NCBI GenBank assembly: GCA_035626475.1
Contig: DASPNP010000005.1
Location: forward strand, 3,366-67,365
From: DASPKT01 sp035626475
Lineage (GTDB): Bacteria; Pseudomonadota; Alphaproteobacteria; Azospirillales; Azospirillaceae
Direction of reading: 5' to 3'
Length of the DNA: 64,000 nucleotides
Shown one piece after another: positions 53,299-61,466 of the stretch. The position numbers were made by a program, and so were the translations under genes. The first letter of the stretch is position 1, and each line of letters begins with the position of its first letter. The notes beneath the pieces are model-generated. The model saw nothing but the letters and a program-made list of their open reading frames with translations. It was not told the origin of the DNA and made no database searches.

Positions 53299-54489
53299 AT
53301 GAGCCAGAACCTCCCCGCCATCCGCATCCAGCCCGGCCGCCACAAGCGCGCGGCCGGCGGACACCCCTGGGTCTATTCCAACGAGATCCAGATGGACAAC
53401 GCCGCCAAGGCACTGCCGCCGGGCAGCCTGGTGCGGGTGCTGGACGCCGGCGGATCGGCGCTGGGCACCGCCACCTTCAACCCGCACACGCTGATCGCCG
53501 CCCGGCTGCTGACCCGCGACGCGGCCGAGATTGTGGACACCGGCTTCGTCGCCGGCCGGCTGCGCCGCGCGCTGGATGTCCGCGACCGTTTGTTCGCCCG
53601 GCCCTTCTACCGGCTGATCCATGCCGAAGCCGACGGAATGCCGGCCCTGATCGTCGACCGCTACGGCGACGTGGTGGTGGTGCAGGCCAACAGCGCCGGC
53701 ATGGACCGGCTGCTGCCCCAGATCCTGGAGGCCATCGTCGAGGTGCTGGCCCCGCGCGCCATCGTGCTGCGCAACGACAGCCCCGCGCGCGGGCTGGAGG
53801 GGCTGGGCGAGGAGGTGCGGATCGCCGCCGGCGACCTCGGCGGCCCCGTGCCGGTCGAGGAGAACGGCGCCACCTTCTTCGCCGATCCCGCCTCGGGCCA
53901 GAAGACCGGCTGGTTCTTCGACCAGCGCGACAACCGCGCCTTCGTGGCGAGCCTCGCCAAGGGCCGCAGCGTCATCGACTTCTACACCTACAGCGGTGGA
54001 TTCGGGGTGCTGGCCGCCGCCCGGGGCGCCGCGCGCACCGTGCTGGTCGACCGCTCCGCCGGGGCGCTGGAGCTCGCCATGAAGGCGGCGGAGACCAACG
54101 GCGTCGCCGACCGGGTAGAGGCGCGCAAGGCCGACGCCTTCGGCGAGCTGGAGCGGCTCGCCAATGCCGGAGAGACGTTCGAGGTGGTGATCCTGGACCC
54201 GCCGGCCTTCGTGAAGTCCAAGAAGGACCTCGCCGCCGGCACCCGCGCCTACCGCAAGATGGCCCGCATGGGGGCGCAGATCACGGCGCCGGGCGGCGTG
54301 CTGCTGGTCGCCAGCTGCAGCCACAACATGCCGCCCGAGCTGTTCGCCGAGCAGGCGGCGCGCGGCCTCGCCGACGCCGGACGCCAGGGCCGCATCCTGC
54401 GCACCGCCGGCGCCGGGCCCGACCATCCCGTGCATCCGAACCTGCCGGAAAGCGCCTATCTGAAGGCCCAGGTGCTGGCGCTCGACTGA
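53299..54489 (+). CDS. RlmI-like class I rRNA methyltransferase with PUA domain
   Basis: A 396-residue enzyme of the RlmI/RlmK (COG1092) family. The N-terminal PUA-like domain includes GRHKRAAGGHPWVYSNEIQM and GSLVRVLDAGGSALGTATFN. The RF-type linker is FYRLIHAEADGMPALIVDRY, and the C-terminal Rossmann domain has FFDQRDNRAFVASLAKGRSV, IDFYTYSGGFGVLAAARGA (SAM site) and EVVILDPPAFVKSKKDLAAG (catalytic DPPAF). Members methylate cytosine C5 of 23S rRNA. VLASCSHNMP-like VASCSHNMPPELFAEQAA is also family-typical. The ATG at 53299 is right before the PUA domain. The exact rRNA target is inferred. Confidence 0.92.
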   Translation: MSQNLPAIRIQPGRHKRAAGGHPWVYSNEIQMDNAAKALPPGSLVRVLDAGGSALGTATFNPHTLIAARLLTRDAAEIVDTGFVAGRLRRALDVRDRLFARPFYRLIHAEADGMPALIVDRYGDVVVVQANSAGMDRLLPQILEAIVEVLAPRAIVLRNDSPARGLEGLGEEVRIAAGDLGGPVPVEENGATFFADPASGQKTGWFFDQRDNRAFVASLAKGRSVIDFYTYSGGFGVLAAARGAARTVLVDRSAGALELAMKAAETNGVADRVEARKADAFGELERLANAGETFEVVILDPPAFVKSKKDLAAGTRAYRKMARMGAQITAPGGVLLVASCSHNMPPELFAEQAARGLADAGRQGRILRTAGAGPDHPVHPNLPESAYLKAQVLALD

Positions 54490-54574
54490 GGGGTCTCCGG
54501 GCCGGAGCCCACCGTCACGTCCTTATCGCAACCCTGATCTTTGGGGATGGACGGCGCTAGGCCGGAGGTGCGGC

Positions 54575-54606
54575 TTGACACCCCTTATACTCTGGGCGAG
54601 CATAAC
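54575..54606 (+). promoter_or_regulatory. Promoter of the nadABC operon
   Basis: TTGACA at 54575-54580 is a perfect sigma-70 -35 box. With an 18-20 base spacer, the -10 element falls in GAGCATAAC (54598-54606), inside the first operator palindrome. The transcript would start near 54612, leaving an 89-base leader before nadA. Confidence 0.5.
54586..54604. promoter_or_regulatory. nad operator 1 (NadQ-like palindrome)
   Basis: TATACTC-N5-GAGCATA is a 19-bp palindrome with one mismatch, overlapping the likely -10 box of the nadABC promoter. A repressor bound here would block transcription. In alphaproteobacteria the NAD-biosynthesis repressor NadQ is known from comparative genomics to control nadABC; assigning this site to it is inference. 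Confidence 0.55.
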
Positions 54607-54613
54607 CATATAA

Positions 54614-54630
54614 ATGCTCAGATCGAGCAT
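54614..54630. promoter_or_regulatory. nad operator 2 (NadQ-like palindrome)
   Basis: ATGCTC-N5-GAGCAT is a perfect palindrome of the same form and spacing as operator 1, centred 27 bases downstream of it. Two sites in the same arrangement suggest cooperative repression. Confidence 0.55.
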
Positions 54631-54700
54631 AAGTCCCTGGCGTGTTTATCCCACCCGCCATCACAACTGTGCCCCTGACAACCGCGCAAGGTGCCCACCG

Positions 54701-55714
54701 ATGACCGTCCTCGACGCCGAGCTGGCCTACACCCCCGACATCGCCAAGGCCACGCGCCCGCTCTACGACAAGGTCGCCAAGGTCATCCCCGAGGTGGAGT
54801 GGCCCTTCCACGCGCCGCTGGTGCACGCCATCAACAAGCTGAAGCGTGAGCGCAACGCGGTGGTGCTGGCGCACAACTACCAGACGCCGGAGATCTTCCA
54901 CTGCGTCTCCGACATCGTCGGCGACAGCCTGGCGCTGGCCCGCCGCGCGGCCGAGACCGACGCCGACGTCATCGTCATGGCCGGCGTGCATTTCATGGCC
55001 GAGACGGCGAAGATCCTGAGCCCGGAGAAGACGGTCCTGATGCCGGACATGCGCGCCGGCTGCTCGCTGGCCGACAGCATCACCGCCGCCGACATCCGCC
55101 TGCTGCGCGAGGCCCATCCGGGCGTACCGGTCGTCACCTACGTCAACACCTCGGCCGAGGTGAAGGCGGAGAGCGACATCTGCTGCACCTCCGGCAACGC
55201 GGTCGAGGTCGTGGAAAGCCTGGGCGTGGACAAGGTGCTGTTCCTGCCGGACCAGTACCTGGCCAGCTGGGTCGCCACCCAGACCAGGACCAAGATCATC
55301 TCCTGGCAGGGCCAGTGCGAGGTGCATGAGCGCTTCACCGGCGCGCAGCTGCGCGACTACCGCACGCGCTTCCGCGACGACGTCACCATCATCGCCCATC
55401 CCGAGTGCCCGCCCGACGTGCTGGCCGAGGCGGACTTCGTCGGCTCCACCGCGCGGATGGTGGAGTTTGTGGGAGAAAAGCGTCCCAAGCGCGTGTTGAT
55501 GGTGACCGAATGCTCCATGAGCGATAATGTGGCGGCGGAGTTTCCCGACGTCGAGTTCGTCCGCCCCTGCAATCTGTGCCCGCACATGAAGCGCGTCACC
55601 CTGTCCAACATCCTGGAGTCGCTCCGCACCATGGAGCCGAAGGTGGAGGTCGACCCCGCCGTGGCCGCCCGCGCCCGGCTGGCGGTGGAGCGCATGCTGA
55701 AGGTCGGCCGCTGA
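54701..55714 (+). CDS. nadA: Quinolinate synthase A
   Basis: A 337-residue [4Fe-4S] enzyme that condenses iminoaspartate with dihydroxyacetone phosphate to quinolinate in de novo NAD synthesis. Landmarks are AVVLAHNYQTPEIFHCVSDI, VIVMAGVHFMAETAKILSPE, DMRAGCSLADS (cluster Cys), ICCTSGNAVEVVES (Cys), AHPECPPDV, and the C-terminal FVRPCNLCPHMKRVTLSNIL (Cys). The ATG at 54701 follows AAGGTG and lies after two operator palindromes. It is the first gene of nadABC and ends one base before nadB. Confidence 0.96.
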   Translation: MTVLDAELAYTPDIAKATRPLYDKVAKVIPEVEWPFHAPLVHAINKLKRERNAVVLAHNYQTPEIFHCVSDIVGDSLALARRAAETDADVIVMAGVHFMAETAKILSPEKTVLMPDMRAGCSLADSITAADIRLLREAHPGVPVVTYVNTSAEVKAESDICCTSGNAVEVVESLGVDKVLFLPDQYLASWVATQTRTKIISWQGQCEVHERFTGAQLRDYRTRFRDDVTIIAHPECPPDVLAEADFVGSTARMVEFVGEKRPKRVLMVTECSMSDNVAAEFPDVEFVRPCNLCPHMKRVTLSNILESLRTMEPKVEVDPAVAARARLAVERMLKVGR

Positions 55715-55715
55715 G

Positions 55716-57416
55716 ATGAGGCAGGCGCGCGGCTACCCGAACGGCGTGCCGGTGTCCCCCGTGGATGTCTCCAACGCGGGCACGATCGTCGTCGGCTCCG
55801 GCATCGCCGGGCTGACGGCGGCGCTGCGCCTGTCGCCGCGCCCGGTCACGCTGCTGACCAAGACCGCGGATTTGCCCGGCGGCTCCACCCTGTGGGCCCA
55901 GGGCGGCGTCGCCGTCGCCCTGGGCGAGGGCGACAGCGCCGAGGCCCATGCCGCCGACACGGTCGCCGCCGGCGCCGGGCTGGTCGATCCCCGGGTGGCG
56001 GCGCTGCTGACCAGCGCCGGCATCGAGCGGGTGGTGGAGCTGCTGCTGGACGGGCTGCCCGCCGACCGGGGCGGCGACGGCGAGATCCTGCTGGGCCGCG
56101 AGGCCGCGCACGGCCGCGACCGTATCCTGCATGCCGGCGGCGACGCCACCGGCCGTACCCTGGTGGCCCATCTGGCCGAGCGTGTCCGCCGTCAGCCGAC
56201 CATCCGCGTCGAGACCGAGGCCACGGCCTGGGACCTGGTGGTCGCCCGCGGCCGCGTCGCCGGCGTGCTGGCCCATCACCGGGATCGTGGTTGGGTGTTC
56301 CACCGGGCGGGCGACGTGGTGCTTGCCACGGGCGGCACCGGCCAGCTCTGGAGCGTCACCACCAACCCGGCGGAATCCACCGCCGATGGGCTGGCCCTGG
56401 CCGCCCGCGCCGGCGCGCATCTGGCCGACCTGGAGTTCGTGCAGTTCCACCCCACCGCGCTGGCCGGCGCCGCCGACGGCAGGGGTATCGCCCAGGGCGC
56501 CCGCCGGCCGCTGCTGACCGAGGCGCTGCGCGGGGCCGGCGCCAGGCTGCTGGACGGCGAGGGCCGCCGCTTCATGCCGGCCGAGCATCCGCTGGCCGAG
56601 CTGGCGCCGCGCGACGTGGTCGCCCGCGCCATCGGCCGCCGCGTCGCTTCGGGCGAGCCGGTCTTCCTGGATCTGCGCGCCGTGTGGGCCGAGGGCGGTG
56701 CCGCGCGCTTCCCCACGGTATCGGCCATCTGCGCCGAGGCCGGGCTCGACCCGGCTGTCCAGCCGATCCCCGTCGCCCCCGCCGCCCACTACCATATGGG
56801 CGGCGTCGCCACCGACACGGATGGCCGCACCTCGGTCGAGGGGCTGTGGGCCTGCGGCGAGGTCGCGGCCACCGGCGCGCACGGCGCCAACCGCCTCGCC
56901 AGCAACTCGCTGCTGGAGGCGCTGGTCTTCGGCGACCGGGTCGCCTCCGCCATCGCCGCCCGTCCCCAGGCCGCCCCGCCCGTTCCCGTCCCCGACGCTC
57001 CGCGCGTCGCCGGGGCGCCCATGGCGCCGGCGCTGGCCGCCGAGGCCCAGCGCCTGATGGCCCGGCATGTCGGGCTGGTGCGCGACGGCGAGGGGCTGGT
57101 CGCGGCCACGTCCGGCCTGGCCCGGCTGGAGCGGCTGGCCGAGGATCTGGGCGCCGGCCCCGCCGCCGACGGCCATGACGACATCCGCGCGGCCGGCGAG
57201 CTGCGCAACCGCCTGCTGGCCTCCCGCCTGATCGCCGCCGCCGCGCTGCGCCGGCAGGAGAGCCGCGGCGCGCATTTCCGCGCCGACTTCCCCGAGGCGT
57301 CCGAGGGCTGGCGCCGCCGCCTGGTCACCTCGGCCGAGGCGCTGGCGGGCATCCCGCAGGACGGCGCGCATATCCAGGACAATGCCGGGCGGCCGCTGGC
57401 CCTGCCGGCCGAATAG
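55716..57416 (+). CDS. nadB: L-aspartate oxidase
   Basis: A 566-residue FAD enzyme that oxidises aspartate to iminoaspartate for NadA. The FAD-binding motif is VVGSGIAGLTAALRLSPRPV. The succinate-dehydrogenase-like fold follows with GGSTLWAQGGVAVALGEGDS, GREAAHGRDRILHAGGDATG, FVQFHPTALAGAADGR, and the catalytic-Arg region HYHMGGVATDTDGRTSVEGL and GANRLASNSLLEALVFG. The helical C-terminal domain is present. It starts one base after the nadA stop, so the two are translationally close; nadC follows 13 bases later. Confidence 0.95.
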   Translation: MRQARGYPNGVPVSPVDVSNAGTIVVGSGIAGLTAALRLSPRPVTLLTKTADLPGGSTLWAQGGVAVALGEGDSAEAHAADTVAAGAGLVDPRVAALLTSAGIERVVELLLDGLPADRGGDGEILLGREAAHGRDRILHAGGDATGRTLVAHLAERVRRQPTIRVETEATAWDLVVARGRVAGVLAHHRDRGWVFHRAGDVVLATGGTGQLWSVTTNPAESTADGLALAARAGAHLADLEFVQFHPTALAGAADGRGIAQGARRPLLTEALRGAGARLLDGEGRRFMPAEHPLAELAPRDVVARAIGRRVASGEPVFLDLRAVWAEGGAARFPTVSAICAEAGLDPAVQPIPVAPAAHYHMGGVATDTDGRTSVEGLWACGEVAATGAHGANRLASNSLLEALVFGDRVASAIAARPQAAPPVPVPDAPRVAGAPMAPALAAEAQRLMARHVGLVRDGEGLVAATSGLARLERLAEDLGAGPAADGHDDIRAAGELRNRLLASRLIAAAALRRQESRGAHFRADFPEASEGWRRRLVTSAEALAGIPQDGAHIQDNAGRPLALPAE

Positions 57417-57429
57417 GACAGGGCAACCC

Positions 57430-58281
57430 ATGGTCACGCCGCTCTACCCCGTCATGTATCAGGGGCTGGTCGAGGCCGCCCTGCGCGAGGATCTCGGCCG
57501 CGCCGGCGACGTCACGTCGGATGCCTGCGTGCCGGCCGAGGCGCGCGCCCGCGCCATCCTCCGCGCCCGCCGCCCGGGCGTGGTCGCGGGACTGGACCCG
57601 GCGCTGTTGGCCTTCCGCCTGCTGGACCCGACCCTGAGCGTCACCGCCCATGTCGCGGACGGTCACCAGTTGGACAAGGGCGACACGCTGGCGGTGATCG
57701 AGGGCGCGGCGCGGCCGATCCTCGCGGCCGAGCGCACGGCGCTTAACCTGCTGGGCCGGCTATGCGGCATCGCCAGCACCACGGCCGAGCTGGTGCGCGC
57801 CATCGAGGGCACCGGCGCCCACATCGTCGACACCCGTAAGACCACGCCCGGCCTGCGCCTGCTGGAGAAGTACGCGGTGCGCGCCGGCGGTGGCTCCAAC
57901 CACCGCTTCGGCCTGGACGACGCCGTCCTCATCAAGGACAACCATTTGGTCGCCGCCGGGGGCGTGAAGGCGGCGGTGGAGCGTGCCCGCGCCCATGTCG
58001 GCCACATGGTGAAGATCGAGGTGGAGGTCGACACGCTGGAGCAGCTGGAGACGCTGCTGACCCTGCCGGTGGACGCCGTGCTGCTGGACAATATGGACAC
58101 CGCCACGCTGCGGCGGGCGGTGGAGATGGTCGCCGGCCGCATGATCACCGAGGCATCGGGCGGCATCACGCCGGAGACGGTCCGCGCGGTGGCCGAGACC
58201 GGCGTCACCCTGATCTCGCTGGGCTGGCTGACCCACTCGGTGGTGAATTTCGACGTCGGGCTGGACTTCGAGGCGGTGTGA
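57430..58281 (+). CDS. nadC: Nicotinate-nucleotide diphosphorylase (quinolinate phosphoribosyltransferase)
   Basis: A 283-residue enzyme that turns quinolinate and PRPP into nicotinate mononucleotide. Family segments are LREDLGRAGDVTSDACVPAE, ERTALNLLGRLCGIASTTAE, the substrate-binding VDTRKTTPGLRLLEKYAVRA with GGGSNHRFGLDDAVLIKDNH, DAVLLDNMDTATLRRAVEMV, and EASGGITPETVRAVAETGVT. The length is typical. The ATG at 57430 precedes PLYPVMYQGLVEAALRE; a longer frame would overlap nadB. It completes nadABC; repeats lie downstream. Confidence 0.95.
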   Translation: MVTPLYPVMYQGLVEAALREDLGRAGDVTSDACVPAEARARAILRARRPGVVAGLDPALLAFRLLDPTLSVTAHVADGHQLDKGDTLAVIEGAARPILAAERTALNLLGRLCGIASTTAELVRAIEGTGAHIVDTRKTTPGLRLLEKYAVRAGGGSNHRFGLDDAVLIKDNHLVAAGGVKAAVERARAHVGHMVKIEVEVDTLEQLETLLTLPVDAVLLDNMDTATLRRAVEMVAGRMITEASGGITPETVRAVAETGVTLISLGWLTHSVVNFDVGLDFEAV

Positions 58282-58318
58282 CGCCGTCATCCCTTTGCTG
58301 GCGGGAGAGGCTGAGCCC

Positions 58319-58518
58319 GTCTGCGTGCTTCGACAGGCTCAGCATGAGGGATGGGGTAAGCAAGGCACTCCCCTAGCCGGCCTATCGGTAGGTCGCATGG
58401 ACCGCAGCGCAATGCGACGCGCCCCGGTCGGATGTCGCATTGCGGCTCCGCCTTCACGCGACCTACGCGGCGGGAGCAGCTCCCACCTCCTCAGCCTGAG
58501 CCCGTCGAAGGCCGCACG
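58319..58518. repeat. Interspersed inverted repeat, family A, carrying a family B element
   Basis: The left arm, 58319-58349 (GTGCTTCGACAGGCTCAGCA core), and right arm, 58486-58518 (GAGCCCGTCGAAGGCCGCAC core), are a family A pair. The interior is longer than in other copies because a complete family B palindrome (58388-58467) lies between the arms. It fills the gap between nadC and the bactofilin gene. Confidence 0.8.
58388..58467. repeat. Family B inverted repeat nested in a family A element
   Basis: GTAGGTCGCATG at the left and CACGCGACCTAC at the right are near-complements, with an inner GCGCAATGCGAC/GTCGCATTGCGG stem. The layout matches the 44443-44536 element. Its position within a family A copy points to insertion after family A was in place. 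Confidence 0.8.
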
Positions 58519-58542
58519 CCCTCGACGCTGCCAATGTCCCCC

Positions 58543-59208
58543 TCACCGCCCCGCCGCCGGCTGGTGCTCGTCCCGGCGCTTATGGTGGTGGCGGCCGTTG
58601 TGGCGGTTCTCCTCGCGCGGGCGGGCCTGGGGCGCGGGCGGCTCCTCCGCCGGAGTCTCCAGCGCGAGGGGCTCCTCCTCCAGCGGTTTGGACAGGCGGA
58701 AGGGCTCGTCGGGAGCGCTGACGGCCGCCGGGGCGGGGTCGGCCGGCGGCGCGGCGATGGCGGGCTGGGGCGTGGCGGCCGGCGGCTGCACCGCGGCCGG
58801 CAGTGCCACGGTCGCCCCCGCCTTGCGCCGCACCGCGCCCTCGAACTGGGCGCCCGGGGCGATCTCCAGCAGGGCCTGGACGATGTCGCCGGAGACGAAG
58901 GAGCCGTTCTGCAGATAGACCTCGTCGCCGGTGATCGAGCCGTCGACCCGGCCATGCACCCGCACCGCCCCGGCCGTGACATGGCCGGCGATGTGGCCCG
59001 ACGGGCCGACGGTCAGCCGGGCGCAGGCGACGTCGCCGTCGATGCGGCCCTCGACATGCACCTCGCCGGGGGTGGAGAGGTCGCCGGAGATGCGCATGTC
59101 CGGCCCGATGATGGAGGGCATCGTTCCGTCGGCGCCCAGGGGTGCCGAGCCGGCGCCGACGGCGGCGCGCATGCCGGCGTCCAGACGGTCCTTAACCTTC
59201 GCAAACAT
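58543..59208 (-). CDS. Bactofilin family polymer-forming cytoskeletal protein
   Basis: A 221-residue bactofilin. The N-terminal part contains the core beta-helix: GTMPSIIGPDMRISGDLSTP, GEVHVEGRIDGDVACARLTV, GPSGHIAGHVTAGAVRVHGR, VDGSITGDEVYLQNGSFVSG and DIVQALLEIAPGAQFEGAVR. The C-terminal tail (about 120-221) is Pro/Ala-rich, acidic, then His/Arg-rich (NRHNGRHHHKRRDEHQPAAG) and probably disordered. Bactofilins polymerise without nucleotide and localise cell-wall enzymes. The start at 59208 overlaps the end of the upstream M23 gene by 17 bases, indicating a functional pair. Confidence 0.92.
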   Translation of the reverse strand: MFAKVKDRLDAGMRAAVGAGSAPLGADGTMPSIIGPDMRISGDLSTPGEVHVEGRIDGDVACARLTVGPSGHIAGHVTAGAVRVHGRVDGSITGDEVYLQNGSFVSGDIVQALLEIAPGAQFEGAVRRKAGATVALPAAVQPPAATPQPAIAAPPADPAPAAVSAPDEPFRLSKPLEEEPLALETPAEEPPAPQARPREENRHNGRHHHKRRDEHQPAAGR

Positions 59209-60610
59209 GGCGGCCCTTCTCCATGAAGACGAGGGGATCAACGGGGCGCCCGCCGACCATCACCTCGTAGTGGACATGCGGCCCGCTGGAGCGACCGGAA
59301 TTGCCCAGCGTGCCGATCTGCTGCCCGTGGGCGATGCGCTCGCCCTCCCGGACCATCGCCTTTTCCAGATGCGCGTAGCGGGTGCGGATGCCGAAGCCGT
59401 GGTCGATGGTGACCTGGTGGCCGTAGCCGCCGTCATAGCCGACCTCCACCACCGTGCCGGCCGCCGTGGCCGCGACCGGCGAGCGCAGCTGCGCCACAAG
59501 GTCGATGCCCTCATGCATCGCCCATTGCTTGGTGAAGGGGTCGCGGCGCTTGCCGAAGCCGCTGGCGACGTAGAAATCGTCCACCGGCGCCGTCAGCGGC
59601 AGCACGGTGCGCAGCGCCTGCAGCTTGGCCTGGCGCTCCAGCCGGTTCTCCAGCTTCGCCATGGCCTGGGTGGCGGCGGGCGGCAGCAGGTCGCCCGGCA
59701 GCTCGGGCAGCGCCACCAGCGGGCCGCCCATGCCGAAGCCGTCGCGGCCCAGCTTCGCCAGCACCGCCTCGATGTCGATGCCGGTGCCCTTCAGCGCGCT
59801 CTCCATCTGGCCGATGCGCAGATCGGCGTGCTGGGTGAGCCGGGCCAGCAGGGCCAGCTGCGCCTCGTTCACCGCCTGCACGCGGCGCTCGGCCCCGGCG
59901 CGCTCGGCGACCATGGCCTGCTCGCGGGTCTGCAGCGAGGCGGCCTCGGCGCGCAGTCCGGCGGCCTCCGCCTTGGCGGCGACCAGCGCCTGCCCCAGCC
60001 CCTCGATGCCCTCGGCCGACAGCGCGCCCGGATCGCCGGAGCCCAGCACCGAGGAGGTGACCTCCACCGAAGCGGCGGCGGCCTGGGCGCGGCGGGCGGC
60101 GAGGTCGAGGCTGGCGGAGCGCAGCTGGTCCAGCGAGGCGGACGCCGCTTCCAGCGTGCCCGAGAGCGCGGGATCGGCGGCCTTCAGGTCGGAGCGGGCG
60201 CCCGCGGCGGCCAGGCGCAGCGCCTTGGCGTCGGCCTCCGCGGCCTGCTCCAGCCGGGTCGCGGCGGCGGCGAGCCGCTCACGCAGTGCCTGCTCATGGC
60301 CCAGCGCCTGGTCCAGCGCCTCGCCGGCGGCGGCGAGCTTCTGCGCCAGGCCCGAGGCGGTGGCGCGGCTTTCCTCCAGCGAGGCGGCCAGGGTGCGGGA
60401 GCCCTCCTCCACCAGAGCGGCCTCGCGGCGGGCGTCGTTCAGCTTCACCCAGGTGGCGATCCAGCCGGCGCCGGTCAGCAGCATGCCGAGGAAGGCGAGG
60501 GCGACGAGGAGGGCGGGCCTGAGTCTTTGCCGGGGTCCGATGACGACGGAGCGAATCCTGTCATCCTCGACGATGATCACGCGCTCGTTGCGGACGATCG
60601 AGCTGAACAA
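59192..60610 (-). CDS. M23 family metallopeptidase (LmdC/DipM-like), bactofilin partner
   Basis: A 472-residue membrane-anchored endopeptidase. A short cytoplasmic N-terminus and one membrane helix (about 34-55) precede a long coiled coil (about 60-300). A LysM-free C-terminal lytic domain follows, with zinc ligands in MHEGIDLVAQ (HxxxD) and GPHVHYEVMVGG (HxH). G-rich strands such as GTVVEVGYDGGYGHQVTIDH are typical. It trims peptide cross-links in the wall. Gene order M23 then bactofilin with overlap is conserved in alphaproteobacteria. A 19-bp dyad at 60707-60725 lies upstream. Confidence 0.93.
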   Translation of the reverse strand: MFSSIVRNERVIIVEDDRIRSVVIGPRQRLRPALLVALAFLGMLLTGAGWIATWVKLNDARREAALVEEGSRTLAASLEESRATASGLAQKLAAAGEALDQALGHEQALRERLAAAATRLEQAAEADAKALRLAAAGARSDLKAADPALSGTLEAASASLDQLRSASLDLAARRAQAAAASVEVTSSVLGSGDPGALSAEGIEGLGQALVAAKAEAAGLRAEAASLQTREQAMVAERAGAERRVQAVNEAQLALLARLTQHADLRIGQMESALKGTGIDIEAVLAKLGRDGFGMGGPLVALPELPGDLLPPAATQAMAKLENRLERQAKLQALRTVLPLTAPVDDFYVASGFGKRRDPFTKQWAMHEGIDLVAQLRSPVAATAAGTVVEVGYDGGYGHQVTIDHGFGIRTRYAHLEKAMVREGERIAHGQQIGTLGNSGRSSGPHVHYEVMVGGRPVDPLVFMEKGRHVCEG

Positions 60611-60706
60611 TTCCCACCCCCGGCCCTGTCTACCCCGTCCCCCGTTGAATCAGAGGTTTATCTTTATTCTTTGACGCAGAACTCGAACGACTCTCCGGCC
60701 GTTCTC

Positions 60707-60725
60707 CTCGACTCTGGCAGTCGAG
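60707..60725. promoter_or_regulatory. Dyad upstream of the M23-bactofilin operon
   Basis: CTCGACT (60707-60713) and AGTCGAG (60719-60725) are perfect complements separated by 5 bases, about 100 bases upstream of the M23 start codon, in an AT-richer stretch. The size and symmetry suit a dimeric regulator; it could also be an accidental hairpin downstream of ccmB. Confidence 0.35.
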
Positions 60726-60800
60726 CTCTTTGTCTTGCGAATAAGGGGTAGACCTTATGGGATTCCGCCGCTGCCATCAAGGCGGGAATCCCCGGCAGCC

Positions 60801-61466
60801 CTACTCCAGCGCGGCGCGCAGGGCGGCGGCGATGGCGAAGGGGGAGAGCGTCAGGGCCGCCGCCTCCAGCCCGCCCAGCAGCAGCAGGTGCGGGCGCGGC
60901 GACAGGCCCGACAGGCCCGCATCCATGGCCGAGGCGGCGAAGATCAGCGCCGGGACGTAGAGCGGCAGCACCAGCAGCGGCAGCAGCGCCCCGCCGCGCC
61001 GGGCGCCCAGCGTCAGGGCGGCGCCGACCGCCCCGATCAGGCTCAGCAGCGGCGTCGTCAGCAGCAGCGTGCCGGCCAGCACGCCGAAGCCCTCCGCCGG
61101 CATGTTCAGCAGCACGGCCAGCAGCGGCGACACCAGGATCAGCGGCAGGCCGGTGACCAGCCAGTGCGCCGCCACCTTCGCCAGAGCCGCCACCTCCAGC
61201 GGCACCGGCGACAGGGCCAGCAGCTCCAGGCTGCCATCCTCGTGGTCGGCCTGGAACAGCCGGTCCATGGACAGCAGCGAGGCCAGCAGCGCCGCCACCA
61301 GCAGCAGTCCCGGCGCGATGCGGGCGAGGATGTTGGGCTCAGGGCCGATGCCGAAGGGGAACAGAACCACGCAGAGCACGAAGAACATCAGCGCGGCGGC
61401 GGCGTCGGAGCCCTGGCGCAGCGCCAGGCGCAAATCGCGGCCGACCAGGGCCAGGAAGCGGCTCAT
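60801..61466 (-). CDS. ccmB: Heme exporter permease CcmB
   Basis: A 221-residue ABC membrane subunit with six helices. It has the CcmB signatures LRLALRQGSDAAAALMFFVL, IAPGLLLVAALLASLLSMDR and LFQADHEDGSLELLALSPVP. With CcmA it forms the ATPase complex that releases heme from CcmC/CcmE during cytochrome c maturation. Its ATG overlaps the ccmA stop (ATGA). ccmC, which usually follows, is not next; the M23 gene follows after 190 bases. Confidence 0.94.
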   Translation of the reverse strand: MSRFLALVGRDLRLALRQGSDAAAALMFFVLCVVLFPFGIGPEPNILARIAPGLLLVAALLASLLSMDRLFQADHEDGSLELLALSPVPLEVAALAKVAAHWLVTGLPLILVSPLLAVLLNMPAEGFGVLAGTLLLTTPLLSLIGAVGAALTLGARRGGALLPLLVLPLYVPALIFAASAMDAGLSGLSPRPHLLLLGGLEAAALTLSPFAIAAALRAALE

